From Prevotella sp. (GTDB lineage: Bacteria > Bacteroidota > Bacteroidia > Bacteroidales > Bacteroidaceae), in the NCBI GenBank assembly GCA_022769285.1, contig JALEKD010000048.1, forward strand, positions 1-44,464: a stretch of DNA of 44,464 nt, read 5' to 3'. Under the pieces are notes generated by a model. That model was not told the DNA's origin. It made no database searches and was given only the letters and a program-made list of their open reading frames with translations. Both the position numbers and the translations under genes were made by a program. Shown here piece after piece: positions 8,282-16,657 of this stretch (positions are counted from its first letter, which is position 1; the number at the start of each line of letters is the position of its first letter).

Positions 8282-9412
8282 ATGGAATTTACCTTATCGA
8301 GCACCGCCCTTAGCAGTCGCCTGCAGACGCTGGCCAAGGTTATAAGCGGCAAGAACTCTCTACCCATACTGGATAGTTTTCTGTTCAATGTGAACAATGG
8401 TCAGCTGACACTGACCACCTCGGACAGCGAGAATATGATGCAGACGTCCCTGGCGCTGGACAGCCAGGAGGGAGAGGGCTCCTTTGCTCTGCAGAGCCAG
8501 ACTATACTTGATGCCATGCGCGAACTGCCCGAGCAGCCGCTCCGCTTCAGCGTAGACCTGGCCTTGGCCACCATCACCATATCTTATCAGGGGGGCGAGT
8601 ACAACTTTACCACGCTCAATGCTGACGAATATCCGCGTATGCAGCCCATGCCCGAGAACGTAAATGTGATAACCATCGACGCTGGAGTTCTGGCCAGCAG
8701 TCTGAACCGTTCCATCTTTGCCACTGCGCAGGACGAGTTGCGCCCCGTGATGAACGGTATCTACTTCGACCTTACCCCCGATGCCCTGGCCATCGTGGCC
8801 AGCGACGGCCATAAGCTGGTTCGCAACAAGAACTTTGCCATCAATAGCGAAACGCCGGCCTCGTTTATCCTGCCCAAGAAACCGGCTAACCTGCTGAAGA
8901 ATATCTTAGGAAAGGATGGTGGCGACGTGGTCATCAAGTTTGACGAGCGTAATGCTGAGATACACTTTGCCGACGGGCTGCTCGTTTGCCGTCTCATAGA
9001 GGGGCGTTATCCTAATTATAACTCGGTCATCCCCCAGTCTAACCCTAACCAACTCACCATAGACCGCCGACTACTGCTCAGTGCGCTGCGCCGTGTGCTA
9101 CCCTTCGGAAGCAAGAGCAGTCAGCTGGTCAAGTTCAAGTTGGCCGCCGGGAGCCTCGAACTCTCGTCGGAGGATATAGACTACGCCACCAAGGCCCACG
9201 AGACACTGGCCTGCGACTATGCCGGCCAGAACATGAGCATCGGTTTCAAGGGTAGTTCGCTCACGGAGATACTGAGCAACCTGGATGGCGATCAGGTTAA
9301 CATCGAACTGGCCGACCCCAGCCGTGCCGGCATCATAGTGCCTGTCGAGCAGCCAGAGAACGAGGACGTACTGATGTTGCTGATGCCTATGCTGCTGAGC
9401 GACCAGAACTGA
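8282..9412 (+). CDS. dnaN: DNA polymerase III sliding clamp (beta subunit)
   Basis: A 376-residue protein with the three-domain clamp layout at the usual length. It begins MEFTLSSTALSSRLQTLAKV and shows the expected blocks LPILDSFLF (about residue 28), ATAQDELRPVMNGI (about 145), FILPKKPANLL (about 195) and, near the C-terminus, MLLMPM, where other clamps carry the consensus YVVMPM. It encircles DNA and tethers the polymerase and repair enzymes. It has its own promoter and is followed 39 bases later by an exonuclease gene on the same strand, so the two are probably co-transcribed. Confidence 0.97.
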   Translation: MEFTLSSTALSSRLQTLAKVISGKNSLPILDSFLFNVNNGQLTLTTSDSENMMQTSLALDSQEGEGSFALQSQTILDAMRELPEQPLRFSVDLALATITISYQGGEYNFTTLNADEYPRMQPMPENVNVITIDAGVLASSLNRSIFATAQDELRPVMNGIYFDLTPDALAIVASDGHKLVRNKNFAINSETPASFILPKKPANLLKNILGKDGGDVVIKFDERNAEIHFADGLLVCRLIEGRYPNYNSVIPQSNPNQLTIDRRLLLSALRRVLPFGSKSSQLVKFKLAAGSLELSSEDIDYATKAHETLACDYAGQNMSIGFKGSSLTEILSNLDGDQVNIELADPSRAGIIVPVEQPENEDVLMLLMPMLLSDQN

Positions 9413-9451
9413 TGGCGGCAGGTGTAGTAATGACGATAAAAAGATAAGACA

Positions 9452-10306
9452 TTGAAACTGAATTTGACAAAGCCTCTGATAGTCTTCGACCTGGAGACTA
9501 CAGGGCTTGACTTGGTTAATGACCGTATCATACAGGTGTCGTATATCAAGGTGATGCCCGATGGGCGCGAGGAGCGTAAGAGTCTATACGTAAACCCCGG
9601 TAAGGAAATTCCGGCCGAGGTGGTGGCCCTTACGGGTATTACCAACGAGATGGTACACGATGCCCCTGCTTTCAAGCAGGTGGCTGCCCAGTTGCAGCAG
9701 ACCTTTACCGGCTGCGACTTTGCCGGCTTCAACTCTAACAACTTTGACATCCCCATGCTGGCCGAGGAGTTCCTGCGCGCCGGAGTGGAGATGGACTTCT
9801 CCAAGGCTCGTCTGATAGATGCCCATACCATCTTTTGCAAGATGGAGCGACGCAGTCTGGCTGCCGCGTACAAGTTCTACTGCGGCCACAAGATGGAGGA
9901 TGACTTTACTGCGCACCGTGCCGACCAGGATACCGAGGCTACCTATCGGGTGCTGATGGCTCAGCTGGACCGGTACGATCCCGCCACGGCCGAGGAGCCC
10001 GACCGCGCGCTGCCCAATGATATGGATGAGCTGGCAGCTTTCTCTAAGTCTAATGACAATGTGGACTTTGCCGGCCGTATCGTATGGAAGGAGATGACTG
10101 ATGGCAACGGCCAGACACTGGTAGACGCTGACGGCAACCCGCGCAAGCAGGAGGTGTTCAACTTTGGCAAGTACAAGGGTTGGGCCGTACGCGACGTGCT
10201 GCGCCGCGACCCGGGTTACTACAGCTGGATGCTCTCGGCCGACTTTACCAACAACACCAAGCAGGTGCTGACGCGGATACGGCTGCGCGAGATGAAAACC
10301 AAGTAA
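9452..10306 (+). CDS. DEDDh 3'-5' exonuclease, DnaQ-like with an ExoX-type C-terminus
   Basis: A 284-residue nuclease. The DEDDh residues are visible: D13 and E15 in VFDLETTG, D99 in NNFDIP, and H155 and D160 in HRADQD. The C-terminal 50 residues (NFGKYKGWAVRDV ... PGYYSWML) match the small domain at the end of exodeoxyribonuclease X. It may proofread or trim DNA ends in repair; its place after dnaN supports a replication link. The start is TTG at 9452: no in-frame ATG fits, because the nearest upstream ATG (9430) hits a stop after five codons and the next internal Met lies beyond the first catalytic motif. Confidence 0.9.
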   Translation: MKLNLTKPLIVFDLETTGLDLVNDRIIQVSYIKVMPDGREERKSLYVNPGKEIPAEVVALTGITNEMVHDAPAFKQVAAQLQQTFTGCDFAGFNSNNFDIPMLAEEFLRAGVEMDFSKARLIDAHTIFCKMERRSLAAAYKFYCGHKMEDDFTAHRADQDTEATYRVLMAQLDRYDPATAEEPDRALPNDMDELAAFSKSNDNVDFAGRIVWKEMTDGNGQTLVDADGNPRKQEVFNFGKYKGWAVRDVLRRDPGYYSWMLSADFTNNTKQVLTRIRLREMKTK

Positions 10307-10374
10307 CCGGGCAGATGGTCGCTGTATGGTACATGGCTAACAGGTTGGGCAGACAGACCCACGGGGCTGTCGCT

Positions 10375-11295
10375 ATGAGGGTGAGCTGTCGGTTGCTGAC
10401 GGCTCTCCTTGTGCTATGGGCCCTCATGGCTATGCCCGCGACGGCTCTGGCCCAGGAACTTAATGCCAAGGTAGTCATCAACCATGCTCAGGTGCAGGGC
10501 ACGGATGCCAGCGTGTTCGACAACCTGCAGAAGAGCCTGGAGCAGTTTGTCAATGAGCGGCAGTGGACCAGTCTGCAGTTTCAGCGCGGCGAGCGCATCG
10601 TGTGCAACTTCAACATTACCGTTACCAAGTACGACCCCTCGTCTAACGTCTTTACCTGCAAGGCACTTATCCAGGCCAACCGCCCTGTGTACAATGCTGC
10701 CTACACCTCTACCCTGTACAATAATACCGATAACGCGTTCAACTTCGAGTTTGCTCAGTTTGACCAGATAGTTTTCAATCCTGAGAATATAGATAATCAG
10801 CTTACTGCGCTTTTTGCTTACTATGCCTATCTCATTATAGGGATAGACCTGGACAGCTTTGCACCCCTCGCCGGTACCGAAGTGCTGCAGCAGTGTATGA
10901 ATGTGGCCAATAGCGCGCAGAACCTGAACTTTCCTGGGTGGAAAGCCTTTGAGGACAGTCGCAATCGCTATGCCCTCATCAACGACTACCTGGATGCGGC
11001 GCTCCAGCCGTTTCGCCAGTTCCAGTACGACTACTACCGTACCGGCCTGGACGAGATGGCCAACAATGCTGAGCGGGGCCGGGCCAATATCACTAAGTCC
11101 ATGGAACTGCTCAAGAAGTGCCACGAGGACAAACCGTTGAGCCTGCTCCCTCAGATATGGACCGACTACAAGCGCGACGAACTGGCCAACATCTACAAGG
11201 GCAAGGGCACTCCTAAAGAGAAAGAAAACGTGTACGACATCCTCTTCTCCATCAATGCGAGCCAGAATACGGCTTGGGAGAAAATCAAGGAATAA
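10375..11295 (+). CDS. DUF4835 family exported protein (PorD-like)
   Basis: A 306-residue protein with a Sec signal peptide from Met 10375 (MRVSCRLLTALLVLW ... ATALA, then QELNAKV), so it is exported. The mature part resembles the DUF4835 family (PF16119): RGERIVCNFNITV near residue 65, a mid-protein segment FNPENIDNQLTALFAYYAY, and a late PLSLLPQIW. From memory, members of this family are sometimes annotated as type IX secretion protein PorD; I could not check this. The frame is open upstream to 10180, overlapping the exonuclease gene, but only the ATG at 10375 gives a proper signal peptide. It sits 14 bases before recN, so the two are likely one transcript. Confidence 0.8.
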   Translation: MRVSCRLLTALLVLWALMAMPATALAQELNAKVVINHAQVQGTDASVFDNLQKSLEQFVNERQWTSLQFQRGERIVCNFNITVTKYDPSSNVFTCKALIQANRPVYNAAYTSTLYNNTDNAFNFEFAQFDQIVFNPENIDNQLTALFAYYAYLIIGIDLDSFAPLAGTEVLQQCMNVANSAQNLNFPGWKAFEDSRNRYALINDYLDAALQPFRQFQYDYYRTGLDEMANNAERGRANITKSMELLKKCHEDKPLSLLPQIWTDYKRDELANIYKGKGTPKEKENVYDILFSINASQNTAWEKIKE

Positions 11296-11309
11296 TGCAA
11301 TAAGCCAAT

Positions 11310-12968
11310 ATGTTACGACATCTGTATATAAAGAATTATACGCTGATAGACGAGCTGGATATAGACTTCTTCCCGGGCTTCTCGGTGATAACCGGCGAGA
11401 CGGGCGCGGGCAAGAGTATTATCCTGGGAGCCCTGGGCCTGCTTTTGGGCAACAGGGCCGATGTCAAGCAGATAAAAAATGGCGAGACCAAGTGTGTCAT
11501 CGAGGCTCAGTTTGACCTGGAGGACAGTGCGCTCAGCGTCTTCTTTACCGATAACGATATAGATTACGACGGGGGCGAGTGCATCTTGCGCCGCGAGGTT
11601 AACGCCAGCGGCAAGAGCCGTGCCTTTATCAATGATAGCCCTGTTCAGCTGGCGCTTCTAAAGGAACTGGGCGAGCACCTGATAGACATCCACAGTCAGC
11701 ATCAGAACCTACTGTTGCAGAAAGACGACTTCATGCTGAGCATAGTGGACGTTATAGCCCACAACAGCACGTTGCGTGGCCAGTTTGATACGCTGTACGC
11801 CCGCCAGCACGAGTGCCGGAAGCAGCTTGACAGCCTGAAGGAGCGTATTGAGAAAAACCGCGCCAACGAAGACTTCCTGCGCTTCCAGTTTCAGGAACTG
11901 GAGCGCGACCACTTTGCTGATGGCGAGCAGGAAGAGCTGGAGCAGCAGAGCGAAACACTCTCGCACGCCGAGGAAATCAAGTCTGCGCTGTACACAGCAC
12001 AGGGTGTGCTCTCAGATGATGACACCAACGTGATTGGGCAGTTGCGCGCCACGGCCAATAGCCTACATGCCATCGAGGGCGTATATGCCCCGGCGGGCGA
12101 ACTGGCTCAGCGCATAGACAGCGCTTACATCGAGCTCAAGGATATAGCCGACGAGATAAGCTGTGGCGCTGAGCGGGTAGACTTCAGCCCTGAGCAGCTC
12201 GATACGGTTAATGCCCGGCTCGACGCCCTCTATGCCCTGGAGCAGAAATATCATGTGGGGTCGGTAGCCGAGCTGCTGACCATCAAGTCCGACATCGCTG
12301 CCAAGTTGTCCAGCCTGGATAATAGCTCAGACGAGTTGGCTGCGGTTGAGGCTGCCTATACCCAGGCTTACCAGGCGTGTATGGCCAAGGCTCAGGAGCT
12401 ACGCACGTCGCGTGCCAAGGCAGCCCGTAAGGTTGAGGCTGAGCTGAGCAAGCGCCTGGTGCCCTTAGGCATACCTAACGTGAGGTTTCAGATACAGATG
12501 GCAGACAAGGCGCTGAGCAGCGATGGTATCGACAGACTGCAGTTCTACTTCAGTGCCAACAAGAATACCCCCTTGCAGCCCATCGCGCAGATAGCGTCGG
12601 GCGGCGAGATAGCCCGCGTCATGCTGTCGCTCAAGGCTATGGTCAGCGGAGCCGTCAAACTGCCCACCATCATCTTTGATGAGATAGATACAGGCGTGAG
12701 CGGACGCGTGGCCGAGCAGATGGCCCACATTATGAGGGAGATGGGCGATGCCCACCGCCAGGTTATCAGCATTACGCATCTGCCCCAGATAGCCGCCGTG
12801 GGCACCACCCACTACAAGGTGTCCAAGGAGGACCGCGATGATACGACGGTAAGTCACATGCGGCTGCTCAGCCCCGAGGAGCGTGTCGCCGAGATAGCCC
12901 AGATGCTCAGCGGCAACGATATAACCCCTGCCGCCATCGAAAATGCCAAATCATTATTACGAATATGA
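11310..12968 (+). CDS. recN: DNA repair protein RecN
   Basis: A 552-residue SMC-like ATPase of normal length. Walker A is GETGAGKS (residues 29-36), the ABC signature is in ASGGEIARVMLS, and Walker B is TIIFDEIDTGVSG, with a charged coiled-coil middle between the two nucleotide-binding halves. RecN acts in the cytoplasm on double-strand breaks with RecA. Its TGA stop overlaps the next ATG by four bases (ATGA at 12965-12968), so the downstream gene is probably translationally coupled. Confidence 0.97.
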   Translation: MLRHLYIKNYTLIDELDIDFFPGFSVITGETGAGKSIILGALGLLLGNRADVKQIKNGETKCVIEAQFDLEDSALSVFFTDNDIDYDGGECILRREVNASGKSRAFINDSPVQLALLKELGEHLIDIHSQHQNLLLQKDDFMLSIVDVIAHNSTLRGQFDTLYARQHECRKQLDSLKERIEKNRANEDFLRFQFQELERDHFADGEQEELEQQSETLSHAEEIKSALYTAQGVLSDDDTNVIGQLRATANSLHAIEGVYAPAGELAQRIDSAYIELKDIADEISCGAERVDFSPEQLDTVNARLDALYALEQKYHVGSVAELLTIKSDIAAKLSSLDNSSDELAAVEAAYTQAYQACMAKAQELRTSRAKAARKVEAELSKRLVPLGIPNVRFQIQMADKALSSDGIDRLQFYFSANKNTPLQPIAQIASGGEIARVMLSLKAMVSGAVKLPTIIFDEIDTGVSGRVAEQMAHIMREMGDAHRQVISITHLPQIAAVGTTHYKVSKEDRDDTTVSHMRLLSPEERVAEIAQMLSGNDITPAAIENAKSLLRI

Positions 12969-14623
12969 AACGAATACTTTATATACTGATTGCGCTCTTG
13001 GTCTCGGCCAATGCCAGCGCACAAATAGAGCGGGCAGCCAAGTCGGTGTTCACTCTGACTACGTTTAAGAAAGACGGAACTATCCTGGCCTCGACCCACG
13101 GCGTGTACGTGGGAGCCAACGGCGAGGCCATCAGTTCGTGGACTCCGTTTGTGGGGGCCGATAGCGCCATCGTCATTGATGCCCGCGGCAACCAGACGAC
13201 CGTGACGGCACTGATAGGGGCCAACGAGCTGTACAACCTGTGCAAGTTTAAGGTGGCCGGGCGTACCCAGCCGGCACCTGTAGCCAGCGTGGCCAGCAAG
13301 AAGGGCGAAAAGGTGTGGATACTGCAGTACTCTGTCAATAAGCCGCAGATAGACCAGCGCACCGTGCAGAGCGTGGAGCCGTTTATGAGCAAGTACTCGT
13401 ACTACATCTTCTCTGCCAACGTGCCTGGCAATACCGATGGCTGTCCCGTGGTAAACGCCCGTGGCGAGGTGATAGGCTTGCTGCAGCACAGCAAGTCGGG
13501 CGACCAGGTATATGCCGCCGATGCCAACTTCATCAATAGCATGTCGGTAGCCGATGGGCTGGTTATCGCCAGCCAGGTACTCCGCCAGTCTTTTATCCCC
13601 ATCGACTTTCCCGCCGAGCATAAGCAGGCGGCCGTCATGCTGGCCCTGACCGCCGAACAGGGCGACTCGGCCATGTACCAGAAGTACATCCGCTCGTTTA
13701 TCACCCGCTTTCCTACAGCCGTCGAGGGCTATAGCGCGCTGGCCAACACACAGCTGGGTCGGGGCGACTTCGCGTCGGTCGACGCCATCATGCAGAGCGC
13801 CCTGGCCAAGGCCGACAATAAGGCCGAGGCCCACTCGGCTTATGCCCGGCTTGTCTATCAGAAAGTAACCAACCTGCCCGACAGCATATATCCCTCCTGG
13901 ACGGCCGACAAGGTACTGGCTGAGGCCACGGCGGCCTACGCTATAGACAAGCGGCCGCTCTATATCAATCAGCAGGCACAGGCCCACTTCCTGAAGGGCA
14001 ACTATACCAAGGCATACGACCAGTTTATCTCGCTGACCAAGACCGATATACGCAACGGCGACCTGTTCTACTCGGCCGCTCAGTGCAAGAGCCATCTCAA
14101 GGCTCCCGCTACCGAGATACTGGCCCTGCTCGATAGTGCCATCGTGGCTTCGCCTCATCCACTCAACTTCGTGGGTGCTCCCTATGTACTGGCCCGTGGC
14201 ACCCAGTATTACAATATGAAAGATTTTCGCAAGGCCGTCACCGATTTCAACGAGTACGACTCGCTGATGCAGGGGCGTCCCATCAGCAGCGACTTCTATT
14301 ATGTCCGCCACAAGGCTGAGTTGGAGATACATCAGTACCAGCAGGCCATCAACGACATCGACCGCGCCATTATCCTGCAGCGCGACTCGCCTACTTTATG
14401 GGCCGAGAAAGCTGCTCTCCACGTCCGCTTCAACCAAGCAGACAAGGCGCTGCGCAGTGCTACCATCTGCACCAAACTGGCACCTGAATATGCCGACGGT
14501 TACATCTTGTTAGGCATTGCCAACATGCTTTCCAAGAACAAAGCCGAGGGTACCAAGGCTTTTCTCAAGGCCAAGGAGCTGGGAGACCCTCGCGCCGATG
14601 AATATATGAAGAAATACAAGTGA
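12965..14623 (+). CDS. Exported protein with a degenerate trypsin-like domain and TPR repeats
   Basis: A 552-residue protein with an N-terminal Sec signal (MKRILYILIALLVSANASA, cleaved before QIERAAK). Residues 21 to about 215 have the shape of a trypsin/DegP-like fold: VFTLTTFKKDG, a turn near GVYVGANGEAIS, and AADANFINSM. The catalytic sites look lost: the usual TNxHV is replaced by SSWTPF and the usual GNSGGP by GNTDGCP near residue 155. From about residue 230 onward there are tetratricopeptide-like helices (KAVTDFNEY, QQAINDIDRAI, PEYADGYILLGIANM), so the protein more likely binds partners than cuts them, probably in the periplasm. The four-base overlap with recN may only reflect compact genome layout. 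Confidence 0.78.
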   Translation: MKRILYILIALLVSANASAQIERAAKSVFTLTTFKKDGTILASTHGVYVGANGEAISSWTPFVGADSAIVIDARGNQTTVTALIGANELYNLCKFKVAGRTQPAPVASVASKKGEKVWILQYSVNKPQIDQRTVQSVEPFMSKYSYYIFSANVPGNTDGCPVVNARGEVIGLLQHSKSGDQVYAADANFINSMSVADGLVIASQVLRQSFIPIDFPAEHKQAAVMLALTAEQGDSAMYQKYIRSFITRFPTAVEGYSALANTQLGRGDFASVDAIMQSALAKADNKAEAHSAYARLVYQKVTNLPDSIYPSWTADKVLAEATAAYAIDKRPLYINQQAQAHFLKGNYTKAYDQFISLTKTDIRNGDLFYSAAQCKSHLKAPATEILALLDSAIVASPHPLNFVGAPYVLARGTQYYNMKDFRKAVTDFNEYDSLMQGRPISSDFYYVRHKAELEIHQYQQAINDIDRAIILQRDSPTLWAEKAALHVRFNQADKALRSATICTKLAPEYADGYILLGIANMLSKNKAEGTKAFLKAKELGDPRADEYMKKYK

Positions 14624-14626
14624 AAA

Positions 14627-14658
14627 TTTGGTTGTCATTATCAAAATCACTACCTTTG
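14627..14658 (+). promoter_or_regulatory. Promoter of tRNA-Arg
   Basis: TTTG (14627-14630), a 20-base spacer and TACCTTTG (14651-14658) give a near-ideal Bacteroidetes promoter ending 16 bases before the tRNA. Confidence 0.75.
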
Positions 14659-14674
14659 CACTTAACTTCGTGAT

Positions 14675-14749
14675 GGTCCCGTAGCTCAGTTGGATTAGAG
14701 CAACAGCCTTCTAAGCTGTGGGTCTTGGGTTCGAACCCCAACGGGATCA
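14675..14749 (+). tRNA. tRNA-Arg (anticodon UCU)
   Basis: A 75-base cloverleaf. The acceptor GGTCCCG pairs with CGGGATC (one G-U pair), the D stem is GCTC/GAGC, the anticodon stem ACAGC/GCTGT encloses loop CTTCTAA (anticodon TCT, reading AGA/AGG), and the T arm is TTGGG-TTCGAAC-CCCAA. The discriminator base is A. CCA is not encoded and must be added after transcription. Confidence 0.96.
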
Positions 14750-14773
14750 CAAGAACGTAACTGGCAAAGCAAA

Positions 14774-14813
14774 GCAGAGGAGGACTTTTACAGCCGTAAA
14801 GTCCTCTTCTGCC
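14774..14813 (+). terminator. Hairpin after tRNA-Arg
   Basis: A long stem of about 17 pairs with one bulge and one mismatch (left arm from 14774, right arm ending near 14813, loop AGCC) begins 25 bases after the tRNA. The right arm is T-rich but there is no separate T-tract, so termination or 3'-end processing is inferred. Confidence 0.5.
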
Positions 14814-14923
14814 GTTATATGGGCCGCTACGCCCGAGGGCGCTGGCAGGGAACTGCGGATGACTATGTGGAATACCGCAGCTGCAGCGACAAGTATGAGG
14901 CGTGTCCCTAAAAAAACTATTGA

Positions 14924-15218
14924 CTATCCCTGTACTAACGAAAACCGTAAGCCAAGCGCGTCGGCGATACGTAGAAATGTGGAAAGCTGCATGTCCGTCT
15001 GCCCCCTTTCGATAGATGAGATGTCTTCGCGTTTCTTCCCAATTTTTCAGCCAGCACTTTTTGGGTTTTGTTCTGACATTTGCGTTTGTCTTTGAGGAGT
15101 TCAGCATAGTACCAAGTCTTAGCTTTGGCCGCAAAGTCCTTGCGCTGGGGGCCTTGTAGTAGGACTGGGTAACGGGTGAGAATCCTGGTATCTGTGGCAG
15201 TTGTCTGTAGTAGCTCAT
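14924..15218 (-). pseudogene. Broken XRE-family (HigA-like) regulator gene
   Basis: Three adjacent reading frames on the minus strand join into one protein of about 98 residues if one base is restored in each of two homopolymers: a C (G-run 15147-15151 on the plus strand) and an A (T-run 15043-15047). The pieces are MSYYRQLPQIPGF ..., then KDFAAKAKTWYYAELLKDKR ... TQKVLAEK, then GKKREDISSIERGQTD ... FLRIADALGLRFSL and a stop. The last part is a clear helix-turn-helix of the Xre type, close to HigA antitoxins. The frame is also open upstream of this ATG to about 15290. No toxin gene remains beside it. It could be a true relic or an error in the sequence; intact neighbours argue for a relic. 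Confidence 0.7.
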
Positions 15219-15299
15219 TGTTAGGGGGCGGGCCTTAGGATGACCTTTTGGGTTGGCATTATTGCCTTCTGAAATTTTTTGGAAGAATTTTACGGACTA

Positions 15300-15335
15300 A
15301 CAGGGGACTTTTCTCCCTGTTTTTTTATAGCTTTG
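15300..15335 (+). promoter_or_regulatory. Terminator-like hairpin running into a promoter -7 box
   Basis: ACAGGG (15300-15305) and CCCTGT (15315-15320) form a small stem followed by a run of T's, and TAGCTTTG (15328-15335) follows at once as a Bacteroidetes -7 element for the next gene. I see no good -33 element. Confidence 0.5.
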
Positions 15336-15362
15336 CCCTAAATATATCTGACAGACAACAAT

Positions 15363-16502
15363 ATGGAGAGACTTACGGGAACGGGAAGTGAAGCCGGAAA
15401 GGGATGGATGGGCATGGCCGCATGGCTCATAGTCGTGCTGATGCCCCTGCTGATGGCTTGCGGCATGATTCAGCAAGTGGATGCCATCGTAGTAGACAGT
15501 TTGGGGCGTGGGTACTATATCCACGGCGATACGCTGGAGACGGACGCGGCGCCAGAGAGCTGCGTGCTCTTTGCAGATACCGTCGTGCCGCGCGTATGTA
15601 CCCGAAAGGCGATGCGGCGAGCCTATCCTTTCCTCGCCTGCCGTGACACGGCGTTCACTCACTGTGGCGAAACTGGCTATGCTCATCTATATAGCTACGG
15701 CTCTACACAGATACTAACGACCGACTTTGGCCTGCCCTGCATAGCGTATGCCAGCATTACAGATGTCAGGATAAAGTTGCAACGGGGCATACATGTGGGC
15801 ATGGACCGCGAGGAGGTGATACACCGGATAGGACTGCCCGCCATCGAACGGGAGATAAATCACATCATCTTCCGGGCAGACGCCACGGTGGGCGGTTCCG
15901 TCTATAGGTTTGATTTCAGTGACGGCGTGCTGCGCAGCATCCGCATCCAGACGACTGATTGGAACGACCTGGCCTGGAATCCCGCTCCCTATTTCGACTT
16001 CGTAGAACCTGAACTGGCCCGCGCTGACCACGGCCCCAAAATCTACGCCCATGGGCGGGATAGCCTTAGCTGGTTTGCCCCTGTCTGTTACCTTAACGCG
16101 CGCGGTGACACCATTGTGCCTTTCTCGCGCGGCTATACCTACCAGAACTGGAAAGAGATAGGCCGGCTGGGACTGGTACATGCAAAACCGGGCAAGGACT
16201 ATATAGCCATCAACTACAAGGGCGAGGTACTTTTCCGCGTGTTCGGGTTGCTGGATGCAAGCCCAGACTTTGTGGGCGATGGGTTGTTCCGGATAATAGA
16301 GGGGGCTGACAACAAGATAGGCTATGCCGACACGTTGGGCCATGTAGTTATCGCCCTGCAGTTTGCCTATGGTACCCCCTTCAGATATGGCCGTGCCAAG
16401 GTTACGAAGACGGGCCACTGGGACAAGAGCAACCCCGAGATGCCCGAGTGGAAGAGTGGCGACTGGTATTACATAGACCGGACGGGCCGCAGGGTAGAAT
16501 AG
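15363..16502 (+). CDS. Lipoprotein with a WG-repeat-like C-terminus, function unknown
   Basis: A 379-residue protein. The N-terminus has a hydrophobic stretch (residues 19-32) ending in a lipobox LMAC with Cys 33, so it is probably a lipoprotein. The first 15 residues are unusually polar, and an internal ATG at 15408 (MGMAAWLIVV) would give a more standard signal, so the start is uncertain. Residues 255-379 resemble WG (beta-propeller-like) repeats: phrases such as GLFRIIEGADNKIGYADTLG and GRAKVTK follow the pattern in which each unit reports a state and repeats FxYG-like turns. The middle part is not recognised. It stands alone with its own promoter and terminator. Confidence 0.7.
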   Translation: MERLTGTGSEAGKGWMGMAAWLIVVLMPLLMACGMIQQVDAIVVDSLGRGYYIHGDTLETDAAPESCVLFADTVVPRVCTRKAMRRAYPFLACRDTAFTHCGETGYAHLYSYGSTQILTTDFGLPCIAYASITDVRIKLQRGIHVGMDREEVIHRIGLPAIEREINHIIFRADATVGGSVYRFDFSDGVLRSIRIQTTDWNDLAWNPAPYFDFVEPELARADHGPKIYAHGRDSLSWFAPVCYLNARGDTIVPFSRGYTYQNWKEIGRLGLVHAKPGKDYIAINYKGEVLFRVFGLLDASPDFVGDGLFRIIEGADNKIGYADTLGHVVIALQFAYGTPFRYGRAKVTKTGHWDKSNPEMPEWKSGDWYYIDRTGRRVE

Positions 16503-16524
16503 GACGTCGGCGGTCATATGCGGT

Positions 16525-16558
16525 GGCACGTGAGCAACCATTATGTTGCTCACATGCC
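16525..16558 (+). terminator. Hairpin after the WG-repeat lipoprotein
   Basis: GGCACGTGAGCAAC (16525-16538) pairs with GTTGCTCACATGCC (16545-16558) with one wobble, 22 bases after the stop. A short T-rich stretch follows. Confidence 0.6.
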
Positions 16559-16657
16559 ATGTTGTTAATTAAAAACAGTGTCTTTAGCAGTGTTTTTGTT
16601 CGAAAAGTTCAATGTAGTTGAAACCGAAGGCTTAATAGCTGATGCAGCCTTGTGCCT

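Noticed and set aside
12854..14332. Minus-strand frame of 492 codons
   Set aside because: It lies antisense to the recN end and the trypsin-fold/TPR gene, with low-complexity composition and no family likeness; the plus-strand gene has clear domains.
14565..15218. Minus-strand frame of 217 codons through tRNA-Arg
   Set aside because: Its lower half is antisense to the tRNA and to the end of the TPR gene, and its upper half is only one of the three frames of the broken XRE gene.
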